Assembly (NCBI RefSeq): GCF_022129235.1
Contig: NZ_JADQAI010000005.1
Location: forward strand, 61,502 to 125,501
Source of the DNA: Psychrobacter sp. Ps6
Lineage (GTDB): Bacteria; Pseudomonadota; Gammaproteobacteria; Pseudomonadales; Moraxellaceae
DNA: 64,000 nt
Direction: 5' to 3'
The notes under the pieces were generated by a model. It was not told the origin of the DNA. It saw nothing but the letters and a program-made list of their open reading frames with translations, and made no database searches. Below are positions 45,941 through 56,600 of the stretch, one piece after another. Made by a program: the position numbers and the translations under genes. Numbering within the stretch: position 1 is the stretch's first letter; every line of letters starts with the position of its first letter.

Positions 45941-46726
45941 CTATGATAGCTTTTTGACTAATACCAAACTGTAAAGATTTTCGTAACCGCCGCCCATACG
46001 CACGCCGCGCACAGGTGCGGTATCTAGATAATCTCGCCCAATCGCCACATACACATGTGAGTTTGGGGTAAATGCCTGATTTGAGATATCAAAAGTATAC
46101 CAGTAACCATCCAGCCAAACCTCAGCCCATGCGTGACTGGCCATGTGATTTTCGGTATCGTCATACAGATAACCGGACACATAACGCGCTGGAATCTGTT
46201 GATCGCGCAAGATGCTTAAAAATACATGCGTATGGTCTTGGCACACACCGGCACTTGTCGCAAATGCCTCAGCAGCGGTCGTGCCCACATGCGTGACGTC
46301 TTTAACAAAAGGCATTTTCATAATCAGTGCATTTGCCAACGCCTTTAGGCTGTCGTGAGTGGGAGTTTTCAGATAGGGTGCTGCAAATTCTCGCATCTCT
46401 TGTGAGCATTTGGTCAACGGGGTTTGTACGGTAAATAGTAGGTAGGGGACATGATCCATATCCTCTAAACGTTCGGTTTCGGTATTGATCTCAACAACAC
46501 CCGACGCCTGCATTTGTAGGTTGTTATGTGCTTCGTTACGACTGAGCGTGAGCCATGCATTACCAAAGCCGTCCTTTTGGTTGGTCGCCACTTTAGGGAG
46601 CATGACATCCCATTTATGAATGGTTTGGTGCGGCATTTGCATGGGGGTCATGCGTATGTACTGTACACTGCGCTGCGCCAGCTCATCGTAATAATAGTTG
46701 GTTTGGTGACTGATTTGAAGTTTCAT
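45941..46726 (-). CDS. Transglutaminase-like cysteine protease of the Anbu operon
   Basis: A 261-residue protein with the bacterial transglutaminase-like fold. The catalytic triad is readable as C162 (SAGVCQDHTH), H198 (SHAWAEVW) and D213 (FDISNQ). The N-terminal LQISHQTNYYYDELAQRSVQ is the family's beta-rich lead domain. AGGAGA is well spaced before the ATG. It sits between the ATP-grasp/alpha-E gene and anbu, the order seen for these genes in many proteobacteria. A joint role in making or cutting a peptide or peptide-tagged product is a common suggestion, and there is no direct evidence here. Confidence 0.92.
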   Translation of the reverse strand: MKLQISHQTNYYYDELAQRSVQYIRMTPMQMPHQTIHKWDVMLPKVATNQKDGFGNAWLTLSRNEAHNNLQMQASGVVEINTETERLEDMDHVPYLLFTVQTPLTKCSQEMREFAAPYLKTPTHDSLKALANALIMKMPFVKDVTHVGTTAAEAFATSAGVCQDHTHVFLSILRDQQIPARYVSGYLYDDTENHMASHAWAEVWLDGYWYTFDISNQAFTPNSHVYVAIGRDYLDTAPVRGVRMGGGYENLYSLVLVKKLS

Positions 46727-46799
46727 AATATCTTCTCCTGTTTCTGTTTATTCCATATGTCTCATAAGCCATTATTATTGGTTTTTGGCTAGACACCTT

Positions 46800-49226
46800 C
46801 TATACACCTTGACGCAATATGAGATTGAACTCTTTGCTAATCAGCGCAAAATCACTAAATTTCTTTGACCTGATCATCTGGTTGGTCAAGCGGATAAGCT
46901 CACGCCAGCGCGTATTCTCCGGCAACTCATTAATCCAATGTCTGAACTCAAAACTGACCTCTGTTGAATCCTCTCCCAATAAGACTGCACGCTCAAGCTG
47001 CTCAAAGTGACGCCCTAATTGCCAAAAACAAGTCACTGTCGGATTCTCTTGTTTCATCGCAGCGTTACACGCGTATAGCTGCAAGGTCGCCGCTCGATAC
47101 GTGCCAGCACTCGATAAACGCTTGATCAAGTTATATAGCTCAGCGGTATCTTTACCAATGACACCTTTGGCCTCTTGGACATTGTCCTCAATCGATTGCA
47201 CGATATTGGGTATGATGTTTTGTTCCAAATCAGCCATCATTTGTACTTTCATAGTGGTAAGCGACGTCTCACCATCAGCGGCAAACCCTAAGCGACTGAT
47301 TAAGTGTTTGATCTGTGATTTTTCAAGATCGCCTTTGATGAGTTGTTTCATGACATCGTCATAGTGATACAAGCGCTCACTATATCGGCCTAGCCATATT
47401 AAGTGACTGGCGGTAGAGAGTAGCAGTATCATGGGCGCATCATCTAAACTCTCATAACCGGTTTCTAAGGGCTGGACGCGATTATAGTAGTTCGCATGCC
47501 CTAAAGCGTTGCCTGTAGAATTGACACCTACTGAGGATAAAGGCGCACACTTATCGGCTTGCTGGCTGTCTAAATCACTGTCATCAATAACCCATGTGTC
47601 TTTGATACCGCCGCCTTGCGATGAATTGACGACCAACGAGCCTTCAACCATGGCCACTCGTGTCAGACCACCGGGTACGATATCTACCGTGCCATCGCCA
47701 TGACTGAGAATAAAAGGGCGCAAGTCAATATGACGTGGTGCAATACCATCGCTCACGGCAGTAGGGTTGGTAGATAGTGAGATGGTTGGCTGAGCAATAA
47801 AGCCAGCTGGGTTTTCAAGCAGACGTACGCGATATTCTTCGATTTCTTCTTTGGTTGATGTCGGACCAATAAGCATCCCGTAGCCGCCTGAGCCTTGCGT
47901 TTCTTTTACTACCAGCTTGTCCAGATTATCAAGCACATATTTGAGATCATCAGGCTTACGGCACTGGTAGGTCTCAATATTAGGTAGGATAGGCTCTTCA
48001 TTTAAGTAGAACTTAATCATATCTGGTACAAAAGGATATAAACTCTTATCATCGGCCACGCCCGTACCTGGTGCGTTAACAATCACCACGTTGCCAGCGC
48101 GATACGCACTCATAAGACCTGATACACCCAAGATAGAATCTGAGCGGAATGCTAAAGGATCAATATAAGGATCATCAATGCGGCGGTAGATGACATCGAC
48201 TTGCACCTTACCGCGAATGCCTTGCATGTAGACTTTGCTGTCCTCAACCACCAAGTCATAACCATGAACGAGTGGTACATTCATCTCATGCGCTAAAAAG
48301 GCATGCTCATAATAGGCACTATTAAAGCGGCCTGGCGTTAAAATGACGACTTGCGGATCATATTTGGATGTTGAGCTGGCAAGACAGGCTTTGAGACGGT
48401 TGGGATAATCACTAATACCCATAATAGGCGTGTCAGCAAAGATATCAGCTAAGAGTGTCTCTGATATATTGCGGCTCTCAAGCATATATGAGACGCCTGA
48501 CGGGGTACGCAAGTTATCCTCTAGCACACAAAACTTACCAGACTCATCACGGATTAGATCGATACCACTAATGTGAGAGTATATTGGTTTGTCGAGCTCA
48601 ATGCCCATCATCCATGGCTCATAGCAACCACTGGCATACACATAGCTGGCAGGGACAATATCGGCCTTCATAATGGCTTGATCATGGTAGATATCATGCA
48701 AAAAAGCATTGAGCGCTGTGATACGCTGTTTACAGCCTGCCTCTATTTGTTGCCATTCGCTCGCGGCAATAATGCGTGGAATGATATCAAACGGAATCAT
48801 ACGCTCGATGTTTTTGGCATCGCTATAGACGGTAAAGGTAACCCCTTTGCGGTAAAAGATGTTTTCTGCTTGTTCGTTTAGATAATTGAGGGCATCCATG
48901 TTGATGTTATCAAGCCAATGACCAACGGCTTTTGCCACTGGGCGATACTGACCTTTGCCGGTTTGGAGTTCATCAAAGCTTGGTGCGCGTGATAGCGGTG
49001 TGTCTGATGAATTAGTGGAGGGCGTATCCTGTGACTGATTTTGTGATTGGCTCTGCGATTGCTCTGGAGCGTTGTTTTTATTTTTCACGCTCGTTTTAGG
49101 GGTAGCAGTATCCTCATTTGTATTTTTATTCTGACTTTGGTCTTTGATTTGACCTATTGACTGCTCTTCTTGAGGTTGGTTTTGGCTCTGACCCTGACTC
49201 TGGGATTGAGATGATTTTTTATTCAT
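46800..49226 (-). CDS. Circularly permuted ATP-grasp protein fused to alpha-E domain
   Basis: This 808-residue protein is the first gene of the Anbu operon. Residues 1-87 are a Ser/Gln/Asn-rich, probably disordered tail with SQSQ repeats. About 100-560 is the circularly permuted ATP-grasp domain (FCVLEDNLRTPSGVSYMLE near 230, VVKETQGSGGYGMLIGP). From about 600 to the end is the alpha-helical alpha-E domain (HLIWLGRYSERLYHYDD, TRWRELIRL). In many bacteria these domains are two separate adjacent genes, so this is a fusion. ATP-grasp enzymes form carboxylate-amine bonds, and an unknown peptide-like product is likely. GAGG lies before the ATG. Confidence 0.92.
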   Translation of the reverse strand: MNKKSSQSQSQGQSQNQPQEEQSIGQIKDQSQNKNTNEDTATPKTSVKNKNNAPEQSQSQSQNQSQDTPSTNSSDTPLSRAPSFDELQTGKGQYRPVAKAVGHWLDNINMDALNYLNEQAENIFYRKGVTFTVYSDAKNIERMIPFDIIPRIIAASEWQQIEAGCKQRITALNAFLHDIYHDQAIMKADIVPASYVYASGCYEPWMMGIELDKPIYSHISGIDLIRDESGKFCVLEDNLRTPSGVSYMLESRNISETLLADIFADTPIMGISDYPNRLKACLASSTSKYDPQVVILTPGRFNSAYYEHAFLAHEMNVPLVHGYDLVVEDSKVYMQGIRGKVQVDVIYRRIDDPYIDPLAFRSDSILGVSGLMSAYRAGNVVIVNAPGTGVADDKSLYPFVPDMIKFYLNEEPILPNIETYQCRKPDDLKYVLDNLDKLVVKETQGSGGYGMLIGPTSTKEEIEEYRVRLLENPAGFIAQPTISLSTNPTAVSDGIAPRHIDLRPFILSHGDGTVDIVPGGLTRVAMVEGSLVVNSSQGGGIKDTWVIDDSDLDSQQADKCAPLSSVGVNSTGNALGHANYYNRVQPLETGYESLDDAPMILLLSTASHLIWLGRYSERLYHYDDVMKQLIKGDLEKSQIKHLISRLGFAADGETSLTTMKVQMMADLEQNIIPNIVQSIEDNVQEAKGVIGKDTAELYNLIKRLSSAGTYRAATLQLYACNAAMKQENPTVTCFWQLGRHFEQLERAVLLGEDSTEVSFEFRHWINELPENTRWRELIRLTNQMIRSKKFSDFALISKEFNLILRQGV

Positions 49227-49453
49227 AAGTACCTCACGTATCCTTGGTAAAGTTATACTTTATGATGACTACACCCTCTATGCTAAGCTGAGTAGCACTT
49301 GTATTTCGCCCAACAGGTAGTCTATCTCCTGTATGAACTATACAACGGTTACCGAGTAACATACAACAAGGGTTAAGTAATAGGTTTTTAGTAATATCAA
49401 CTTAATTCTGATAAATTTAACTCAATTTGTATGAAAAAAGGAAAAGAGTGGAC

Positions 49454-50092
49454 ATGAAGATACGAGGTAAGTTTTTGGTGCTGGCAAGTATGGGGTTGGT
49501 AGCGACTCTCGGTATGACCGGCTGTGGTAGCGAACCGCAACAAGATACCTTGCCAGCTGGTAGCACAGTGATTGCACTTGGTGACTCGCTTACTTACGGC
49601 TATGGCGCTAGTACAAATACTGCCTATCCCGCGGTACTTGCCAATCTGAGTCATTGGACCGTTATTAATGCAGGTGTCAATGGGGATACCTCCGCCGATG
49701 TGCTGGCTCGTATCGATGATATCACTACTCAAAAACCTGACTTGGTACTGTTTGGCGTGGGTGGTAATGATGTATTACAACGCGTTCGGCCTGAGACTAC
49801 ACGTGCCAATATCACTGCTACTATCGATACCTTGAAATCTGCAAATATCGACGTGGTCCTTATTGCTGAGCCATACTTTAGTGCCAGTGCTTTGTTTGGA
49901 CGGGTGAGTGATAACCCATTATACGAAGATATTGCTGATGCTAAAGAGGTGCCTTTATATTCAGGTGGTTGGTCTGCGGTATTGTCGGATGACACGTTAA
50001 AGTCTGATCGCATCCACGCCAATGCTGCAGGTTACCGTCAGTTCGCAGAAGGGTTGTATGATTATTTGCAAGAAGAGGGCGTGGCGCGCTAA
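49454..50092 (+). CDS. GDSL/SGNH-hydrolase lipoprotein (arylesterase/TesA-like)
   Basis: A 212-residue esterase. The lipobox is M-T-G-C with C24. GDSL block VIALGDSLTYGYG has nucleophile S45. GGND is block III, and SDRIHANAAGY supplies the Asp-x-x-His pair. It resembles TesA/arylesterase enzymes that cleave short acyl esters or thioesters. Here a lipid anchor suggests an envelope location. The ATG at 49427 has no ribosome-binding site. The one at 49454 has AAGGA upstream and gives a proper signal peptide. It converges with the reverse-transcriptase gene across 38 bp without a visible terminator. Confidence 0.92.
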   Translation: MKIRGKFLVLASMGLVATLGMTGCGSEPQQDTLPAGSTVIALGDSLTYGYGASTNTAYPAVLANLSHWTVINAGVNGDTSADVLARIDDITTQKPDLVLFGVGGNDVLQRVRPETTRANITATIDTLKSANIDVVLIAEPYFSASALFGRVSDNPLYEDIADAKEVPLYSGGWSAVLSDDTLKSDRIHANAAGYRQFAEGLYDYLQEEGVAR

Positions 50093-50130
50093 TACGCACC
50101 ACGTTGTCTTCAATCGTTGCAGCTCAGGCC

Positions 50131-51519
50131 TTAAGCAGAGGCAGGCTGCGCCAACTCAGCAATTTGTGCCAGATAGCGCTGACCCAATTCAGGCTCAGCC
50201 GAGGCAATCCAAGCGGCATATCCTGACAAGGTATCAATGGTTTCACCATTTTTTAAGGACTGTCCTAAATCCAGATTGTGAAGAGCCGCCCGTAGCATCC
50301 GCTTTATTTTACGTGGCACACGTGGCACGCCTTCGCCATTGACCACCATACCAGTAACCGTATGCTGATTACCCATACGAATGATACGCGTCTTATCACC
50401 ATTCAAGATAAAGCCTTCTTCTCGCAAAATCTTATGTACAGAACCCAATAGCTGTCCAATGAGTTGATTATGATCAGACGGCTGAGTAGCATTCTCGGTG
50501 CTGGTGGAATTGGCTGGTAAGCTAAACGTCAAGTCATCAGCGTAGCGGCTATAGCGCAGACCCATCTTGTCTGCCAGTCCTGTTAAACGGCGATCAAGAT
50601 TTAAGCAAACGATATTGGTCAAAGCAGGACTGGTTGGTGCGCCTTGCGGCAAGGCTCTATCACTGAGCGCCACGTAATACGTTTTGCCATTTTGTTGCAC
50701 CATCTGTCTTGGCGATTCTGTACACAATAGCGCCAATAAGGTGGCTATTTGCTCAGGATAGCCTGCGTGACGAAACACGCCTTTGACGCGCCGCCAATGC
50801 ACACTAGGAAAAAAATCTTTGACATCCAGCTTGATGAGCAGGGCGCTATTACTGTGTACCGCTGCATTGGTGACAATGGATTTACCACGAACAAAGCCAT
50901 GAGCGGCGCCATGCGTCGTTAGATTGTTTAGAATATTCTCCAAAATCCAGCGCTGGACAAATTTGAGCCGAGGAATAGGCGACCATATCTGCCGAGGCGT
51001 GCCGTTACGTTTATTGATCGTAAAATGCGTGTAGGGGATATTGGTGGCCACCTCTCTTTGATAGCAAAGCGCTTTTAGCTGCGGCACGCTCAGATTGACA
51101 GCGTCTGCCAACTGCGTATGTTTGTTAATGAGTGGGAGTTTATTTTCAATAAGACGATTGCTGGCGTCTTTGATATCCCATTTGTCTATACTGGTGTCAT
51201 CTGACCAATAAATGTGGCGACCCAAATAGACAATATGCTGTGCTTTGTAAGCTTGCCATGCCATTTTTTTGAGGTTCTTTTCTTCAGCTGCTTCTTTCTT
51301 AAGCGCTTTTTTATAGCGTTCGCGCTCTTTTGGCGTCATGTTATCGATGGGCTTGCGCTCGACCATAAACCCGTGCTGTATCATTTGCTGCTGGATATAC
51401 TGATAACGCCCGCCAGCGTCTTCAATGTTTTGCCACAGTTGTTGCCATTGACGCTCAGCTGAGGTCATAGTCTGAACGGAGCTAATGTAATCGGTTTGCT
51501 GATTGTTTGGTGCGGTCAT
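50131..51519 (-). CDS. Retron-type reverse transcriptase with N-terminal extension
   Basis: A 462-residue RT. The polymerase core has motif A LDVKDFFPS (D232), LPQGAPTSPALTN and YADDLTFS (D328, D329). Two signatures used to recognise retron RTs are present: NAxxH (NAAVH, 218-222) and VTG (388-390). The first 140 residues are extra relative to short retron RTs and include a highly charged Lys/Glu helix (about 60-90). AAGGGG lies 9 nt before the ATG, only 3 nt after the stop of the SWIM gene, so the two are coupled. It is the last gene of a four-gene operon. Group II intron RTs are an alternative, but no maturase or HNH domain is present. Confidence 0.93.
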   Translation of the reverse strand: MTAPNNQQTDYISSVQTMTSAERQWQQLWQNIEDAGGRYQYIQQQMIQHGFMVERKPIDNMTPKERERYKKALKKEAAEEKNLKKMAWQAYKAQHIVYLGRHIYWSDDTSIDKWDIKDASNRLIENKLPLINKHTQLADAVNLSVPQLKALCYQREVATNIPYTHFTINKRNGTPRQIWSPIPRLKFVQRWILENILNNLTTHGAAHGFVRGKSIVTNAAVHSNSALLIKLDVKDFFPSVHWRRVKGVFRHAGYPEQIATLLALLCTESPRQMVQQNGKTYYVALSDRALPQGAPTSPALTNIVCLNLDRRLTGLADKMGLRYSRYADDLTFSLPANSTSTENATQPSDHNQLIGQLLGSVHKILREEGFILNGDKTRIIRMGNQHTVTGMVVNGEGVPRVPRKIKRMLRAALHNLDLGQSLKNGETIDTLSGYAAWIASAEPELGQRYLAQIAELAQPASA

Positions 51520-51522
51520 GGG

Positions 51523-53697
51523 TTATACCCCTTTATTTTCGATAAAGCCTTTGGCTTCAAATCTGGCAATGTGTTGTAAAAATGCGGCATGAGCGTCGGC
51601 AGGTTGATTGAATACGAACTGCTGACGCGTACTGTCATCATCGATGACCTGCTCAATCAACAATTTTTTGTGGTCACAAGTCAAATACACGTAGCGGACA
51701 GTATGCGCCGTAGGGTTATTTGACGATGACTTTGCGTGTGTGTCATCTGATGGCAAGCCTTGAGCAAGAGTCGATAAATCTAAAATATTACTGGTGGGCA
51801 ATGTTGGTTGAGCCGTCTCTTTAGTAAATGACGATTTTGCTCTCATTTTTGGTTGTAGCTTAGGGACCCGTTTACTAAGTGTACGCGTATCATGCCAGCT
51901 GTTTGTCTGCGTGTGATCGTATTGATGGTAGCTTAAGCGTAAGGCGATAAGATGCGCGCAGATGCCTTGGCTAAGACGGTGCTGCAAATACTGCGGACAG
52001 CTACACACGGCGCGACTGACCAAGCCATCTTCGCCCAATTGTAATTGGCTCTGGTAAGTGCGGCGATCTTCTTTGACATGAATATCGGCACTGATGGATA
52101 CGCCTTGCGTCGCTATTGTCTGCACGCTTAGATTTTGTACGCTATCCTTACGACCAACTAAGTCAAATGCCTGTTTTTCTGCCTCACTATGATGCGCAAA
52201 TTGCGCCATATCGAGTGGCGTCTGCGTCAATGGACGATAATAATAAGACTGGTTGGCCATGTCATAACGAATCAATCCCTGCTGAGCACCTGATAATAAC
52301 TGCTGGCGTACATAACTAGCTGTCAGTAAATTATCTGATGTACGTAGCGCGGATAAACGCTCGGTTAAGACATCGATACGGCTTGGTTGCTCTGCAAGCG
52401 CTTGTATCAGCGGTAACACATCATCGTTATGGCTTTCATCCTTTAGTGCGTTTTGCTGCGGGCGCGTGGGTAATAGCAAATCAAAATTTAGAGATTGCGA
52501 CCAGTTTGCTTGGCTAAAGCCTGTCATGGCAAAGGTAAAATGAAAGCCTTTCCCCGTGAGCGTCCAGTAGCTTGGCATGCCTTGACCAAGCAGCGACACA
52601 CTGACGGTGTCGGTATGCGGTAATAGGCGCTTTAACAAACTCAAACGGCGGCGACCCCACAAGCGAATGAGCTTGGCTTTTTGTCCTTGATAGGGCGTTT
52701 GCTGGCGACTGACTTGGCTGGTAACGGCAATATCAAATGGCTCTAAAATAATCACTGGTAACTGCTGCGGTATCAGCTCAATCAATAAACCGCGGCGCTT
52801 ACCTTTGATGTCGGCATGCATACGCAGCTCAAATAGAACGTTGTATAGCGCAATAGGATCAAGATCAATGCGTTCGTGTGCCAGCTGACCTGCTGACTGC
52901 ACTTGCAACAATGCGCGTATCCAACTCTTAGGCACATTGATGCGTTTTTCGATGACTTCATATTTATTATCATCGTTTACCGTAGCATCCATTTCGGACT
53001 CAGCATTGTCTGTCGACGCTAATAAGTCTGAACGCTGTAGACGTACTGCTTCTTGACCAATATCTAAGGTGGTTGTTTGATGATCACGGATTTGCTCAAT
53101 ACCATCAAATAAGGCGCTACTGTAATCAATATTGGTGGTGCCAAGCACTGGCGCTGCGTCCGTTTCAAACAAACCATGCTGCAAGGTCAACTGCGCATAG
53201 CAGCCTTCATCACGACTGAACACCTCAAAGCTGACACCTGTTTGGTGCACTTGAATGATAGGGTCAAGAAGGCAAAAGGCCAAAGGGTCATTGTCAAACA
53301 GCCATGTGAAGTAATCACGCTGTGCAGAAAATAAGTTCTTATGACGACTAGCACGGCGCATTTGCATGAAAACGGCATAGGCGGCGCGGTCTTTTGGCAC
53401 GTAGCGGTAGTCACTACTGACTACGTCAAATAAGGCAAGTAAGCTATCCCGAAACACCAGCGGGTCTTTTACCGTGCCATGAAAGCTGACGGCATCACGT
53501 TCTAGTTGTGTGAACAGCGCCACATGTCGGCTGTGGGTGGATTGTTGATCTGCCGATAAGCTTACATGACTTGGCGCAGCATAATTTAGTGCCATTCTCA
53601 TGCCATCATTGGTCTTGTCATTGCCTGCTGGCGTGTCCTCTTGACTGATTGCTAAGGCGTCTTGCTCAATTGGGTTGTCTACTTGATTATTGGTCAT
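51523..53697 (-). CDS. SWIM zinc-finger protein of the RT operon
   Basis: A 724-residue protein. The SWIM motif is C565-x-C567-x12-C580-x-H582 (CSCPQ ... GICAHLIAL), a zinc fold often binding nucleic acid or protein. The rest has no domain I recognise, although residues 330-500 contain beta-rich and winged-helix-like pieces (LTASYVRQQLLSGAQQGLIRYD). A low-complexity Ser/Thr segment follows the finger. It overlaps the upstream HEAT gene by 11 bp and is followed 3 bp later by the RT. From memory, SWIM proteins are listed as partners of one retron class (type XIII). Function is unknown. Confidence 0.88.
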   Translation of the reverse strand: MTNNQVDNPIEQDALAISQEDTPAGNDKTNDGMRMALNYAAPSHVSLSADQQSTHSRHVALFTQLERDAVSFHGTVKDPLVFRDSLLALFDVVSSDYRYVPKDRAAYAVFMQMRRASRHKNLFSAQRDYFTWLFDNDPLAFCLLDPIIQVHQTGVSFEVFSRDEGCYAQLTLQHGLFETDAAPVLGTTNIDYSSALFDGIEQIRDHQTTTLDIGQEAVRLQRSDLLASTDNAESEMDATVNDDNKYEVIEKRINVPKSWIRALLQVQSAGQLAHERIDLDPIALYNVLFELRMHADIKGKRRGLLIELIPQQLPVIILEPFDIAVTSQVSRQQTPYQGQKAKLIRLWGRRRLSLLKRLLPHTDTVSVSLLGQGMPSYWTLTGKGFHFTFAMTGFSQANWSQSLNFDLLLPTRPQQNALKDESHNDDVLPLIQALAEQPSRIDVLTERLSALRTSDNLLTASYVRQQLLSGAQQGLIRYDMANQSYYYRPLTQTPLDMAQFAHHSEAEKQAFDLVGRKDSVQNLSVQTIATQGVSISADIHVKEDRRTYQSQLQLGEDGLVSRAVCSCPQYLQHRLSQGICAHLIALRLSYHQYDHTQTNSWHDTRTLSKRVPKLQPKMRAKSSFTKETAQPTLPTSNILDLSTLAQGLPSDDTHAKSSSNNPTAHTVRYVYLTCDHKKLLIEQVIDDDSTRQQFVFNQPADAHAAFLQHIARFEAKGFIENKGV
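51952..52005 (-). other. SWIM zinc finger
   Basis: This segment codes for the C-x-C ... C-x-H ligands of the SWIM domain (residues 565-582). Confidence 0.85.
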
Positions 53698-56600
53698 GAT
53701 GCTGTCCTTCGCCCTGATTTTGTTGCGTATCTGCGGCCTTTAAATGAGTTGCCTTCATCACCTGTAAGTTAGGCACTTGCGGGCGTTTCTGCTGAACGCG
53801 CGTCATATTCCGTTGCCAGCGACGCAAAACTTTGTAAGCCAGTTTTTGAATATCAGCCTCAGTAGATGCCTGAATTAAAGCATCTAGCCACGTGCCAATA
53901 TTGGGATCATGCAACTGTCCGAGTGCTTCGATGGCGCGTATTCGTATGGCCGTTTCAGCGTGATGATTCTGTGCGCAGTGATATAGCGCAGCAGCGTCTT
54001 TAACCTTTATTGCGGCCAGTAACTGCTCATTTAGGTCTGTGTGAGGCGTTACGTTGAGTGCTTCAGTATTATCACTACGTTGTGAAAACAAACCCACCAA
54101 CCGTGACAACGCGCCCGCTTCATTTACTTTGTTTACTTGAGCATCTTGCACACTCAAGCGCTCGAGGAGGGTGGACAATAGCGCATTATCGTCTGTAGCT
54201 AATTGAACGGTTTGATCATGGGCAATGCCGGTCAGAGTTGGTATTAGCTCAGTCAGCAAATGATCGTCGCTCGCCTGCCGTGCCAGTAGCCCTAATAAGG
54301 CTTGCTGCCAATAGTGGCTGACCGCAGTAGCAAGCGCGGTCACGCTACTAATAATAGGTGAGGCTAGCTGCGCTGCTAACCATGTAAACACGGCTTTATC
54401 AGGTGTAGTATAGCGGCATGTGATCCACAATAGATGGGTGATAGTAGTTGCTACTTGCCGTACCTCGGTCAGCCATGAATCATCCTGCCGCATTGCTGGA
54501 CGCGCTATGAGGCTATCAAGTAGTGCTTGCCATTGCTGCTGAGCGTTGAGTAGATGTTGCTTGCAGTCAATCTGCATCTGTGTATCAAGATACTGATTAG
54601 GGTGCTGAGTAATATATCGTAGGCCTATTTGCTGTATTTGCGCATCTGGACTGTCCATCAAACTGCGAAGCTGCGGATGGCTCATGTCTGGTTTTGCCAA
54701 TAGCGCATTTTGTAATACGGTATATGTCTGTGCGGGTAGTTGATGAATATGCTCAGTGATGAAAGGCGCCAGCGTATCAATGCTGCTATACGTTACGATG
54801 CGTTTGAGACTCAGCATTGCTAACATCGCAAAGTCCTCATTTGGGTTTTGTATTGCCGCCCAATCGTATGTATAGATATGATCAGCATGGCTGCCCCATA
54901 GGTTTTGTGCCGCTGTATAAGCAGTTTCTAATATCGCTGTCTGCTCGCTGTATTGTTTGAGGATATCTAGTAGCAGTGTTTTATTTGCCTCGCTATCATG
55001 ATGCGACAATAAAGAGATGGCGTGCTGCTGCGGTGCAAACAGTAATTTTTGATGCAACTGGCGCTGTATGTGACTACGGATTTGCGCCCAAGCGGCATTT
55101 GTATTCAACCAGCGCAGTCCATTTAACCAATGAGTAATAGCTGGGTTGTAAGGCTGTAACTCAGGGTCTGATAACTGCGATGTCAATAAGTCAAAAATCT
55201 GCGCGCTATATTCAAAGTGACCACCTTGTGCGATATGCCCCAACGCTTCAGAGGCCACGTCTTGCAAGTAGTGCTCATTATCTTCTGCTAGCTTGATTAA
55301 CTTATCGTAAGCCTTGTATAGTGCATTTGTCATGTCCGTGGTTTGGGCAGCAGAGGACTGTACGGACTTGTCGGCAGGTTGTGGTTCAACCTGCATCATC
55401 TCTCCGATGGCAAGCACACTACGGCGACGAACATCACCATCCGTGTGATAATCAATACTTGCCATTAACGTGCTCAAGCCCTCGCTATTACCGCAAAGTG
55501 CCAAACCTTCTGCGGCCAAAAATGGTATGTACGCGTCTTTATTCGATAGCGCCTTTTTGAGTATGTTTTTTAGGACATCTGCATGGTTTTTACGTTTTTT
55601 TGCACGGTAAGCGACGGCTTCGATCAGATTTTGAGTATATTTGGCAGGTAACTGCTCATAAGATAGCGCTAATGCCCTATCAATACGCACAGCAATACCT
55701 TCTTTGTCAGTGCTATGATTTTTATCAATGATATTGTTACCAATAGTAGTGTCTTGCTCGCAGACAGCAGGTATCCAAGCCAGTGATTTCAACAGCTGGG
55801 CGGCATGGGCGTAGTCGGCATAGCGAAGGAGTAAAATGAATAAAGACAGTAACGCTACCAGATCTCTTGGATGCTGGCGTTGTAGCCAGCGCAAGTCTTT
55901 ATCCTCATCTAAGTAATCATAGATAGGTTGGTCGTAGCCGCTTATCATCACAAGCGTATCAAACAGCTGCTGGCGCTCTTGATGTGAGTGAGAAGCTGGA
56001 TGTTCAAACATTTTTTGTAAGCGGTGGCGTAGTGGTGCTGCCATGTGCCTATCACGGAGCGTGCCAATAGTTCGGTACAAGTCAGCATTTGATAGCTTGA
56101 GTGTTGAGTTGTCTAGTAAGTCCAATAGCTTGTTGTAGGCTGTCTGAGCCACTTGCTCAACACTCTTTTTATCGAGCTCTTTATTAATATTGTTATTGTG
56201 CACGGCGGCTTGCATGCGCTGGCAAAATTGCAATACTTGAGTAATAAGAGACAAAATTTGACCTTGCTCATATTTGTTTGTACTGTCGAGCAAAAAGGCA
56301 AATAGCTCGTCAATGAGACTTGTATCACTAAGCTTTGTATGATTAAACGCAGTGTCGGTAAACAATACCTCGTCAAGCTCTATAAGCTGCATAAAGGTCT
56401 GATAACGTGCCTGCCAATCGTGACAATGGCGCGCTTGTAATAAAAAAGTCAGCTTGTCTTGGCGCAATGCTTGCTCTGATGATCTCTGATCAGAGGCATC
56501 TAGCGTGGTTGCCGTTGTAATGGTCGAATTGGAAGCGCGAGTTGTAATTTGACGCCACTCACTGACCAACTGGCGTAAGAGTGGTAAGCTCTCGGTGTGC

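Noticed and set aside
50131..51519. Group II intron or diversity-generating element origin for the RT
   Set aside because: No intron RNA domains, maturase, endonuclease or variable repeats were seen nearby, and the NAxxH/VTG motifs fit retron RTs better.
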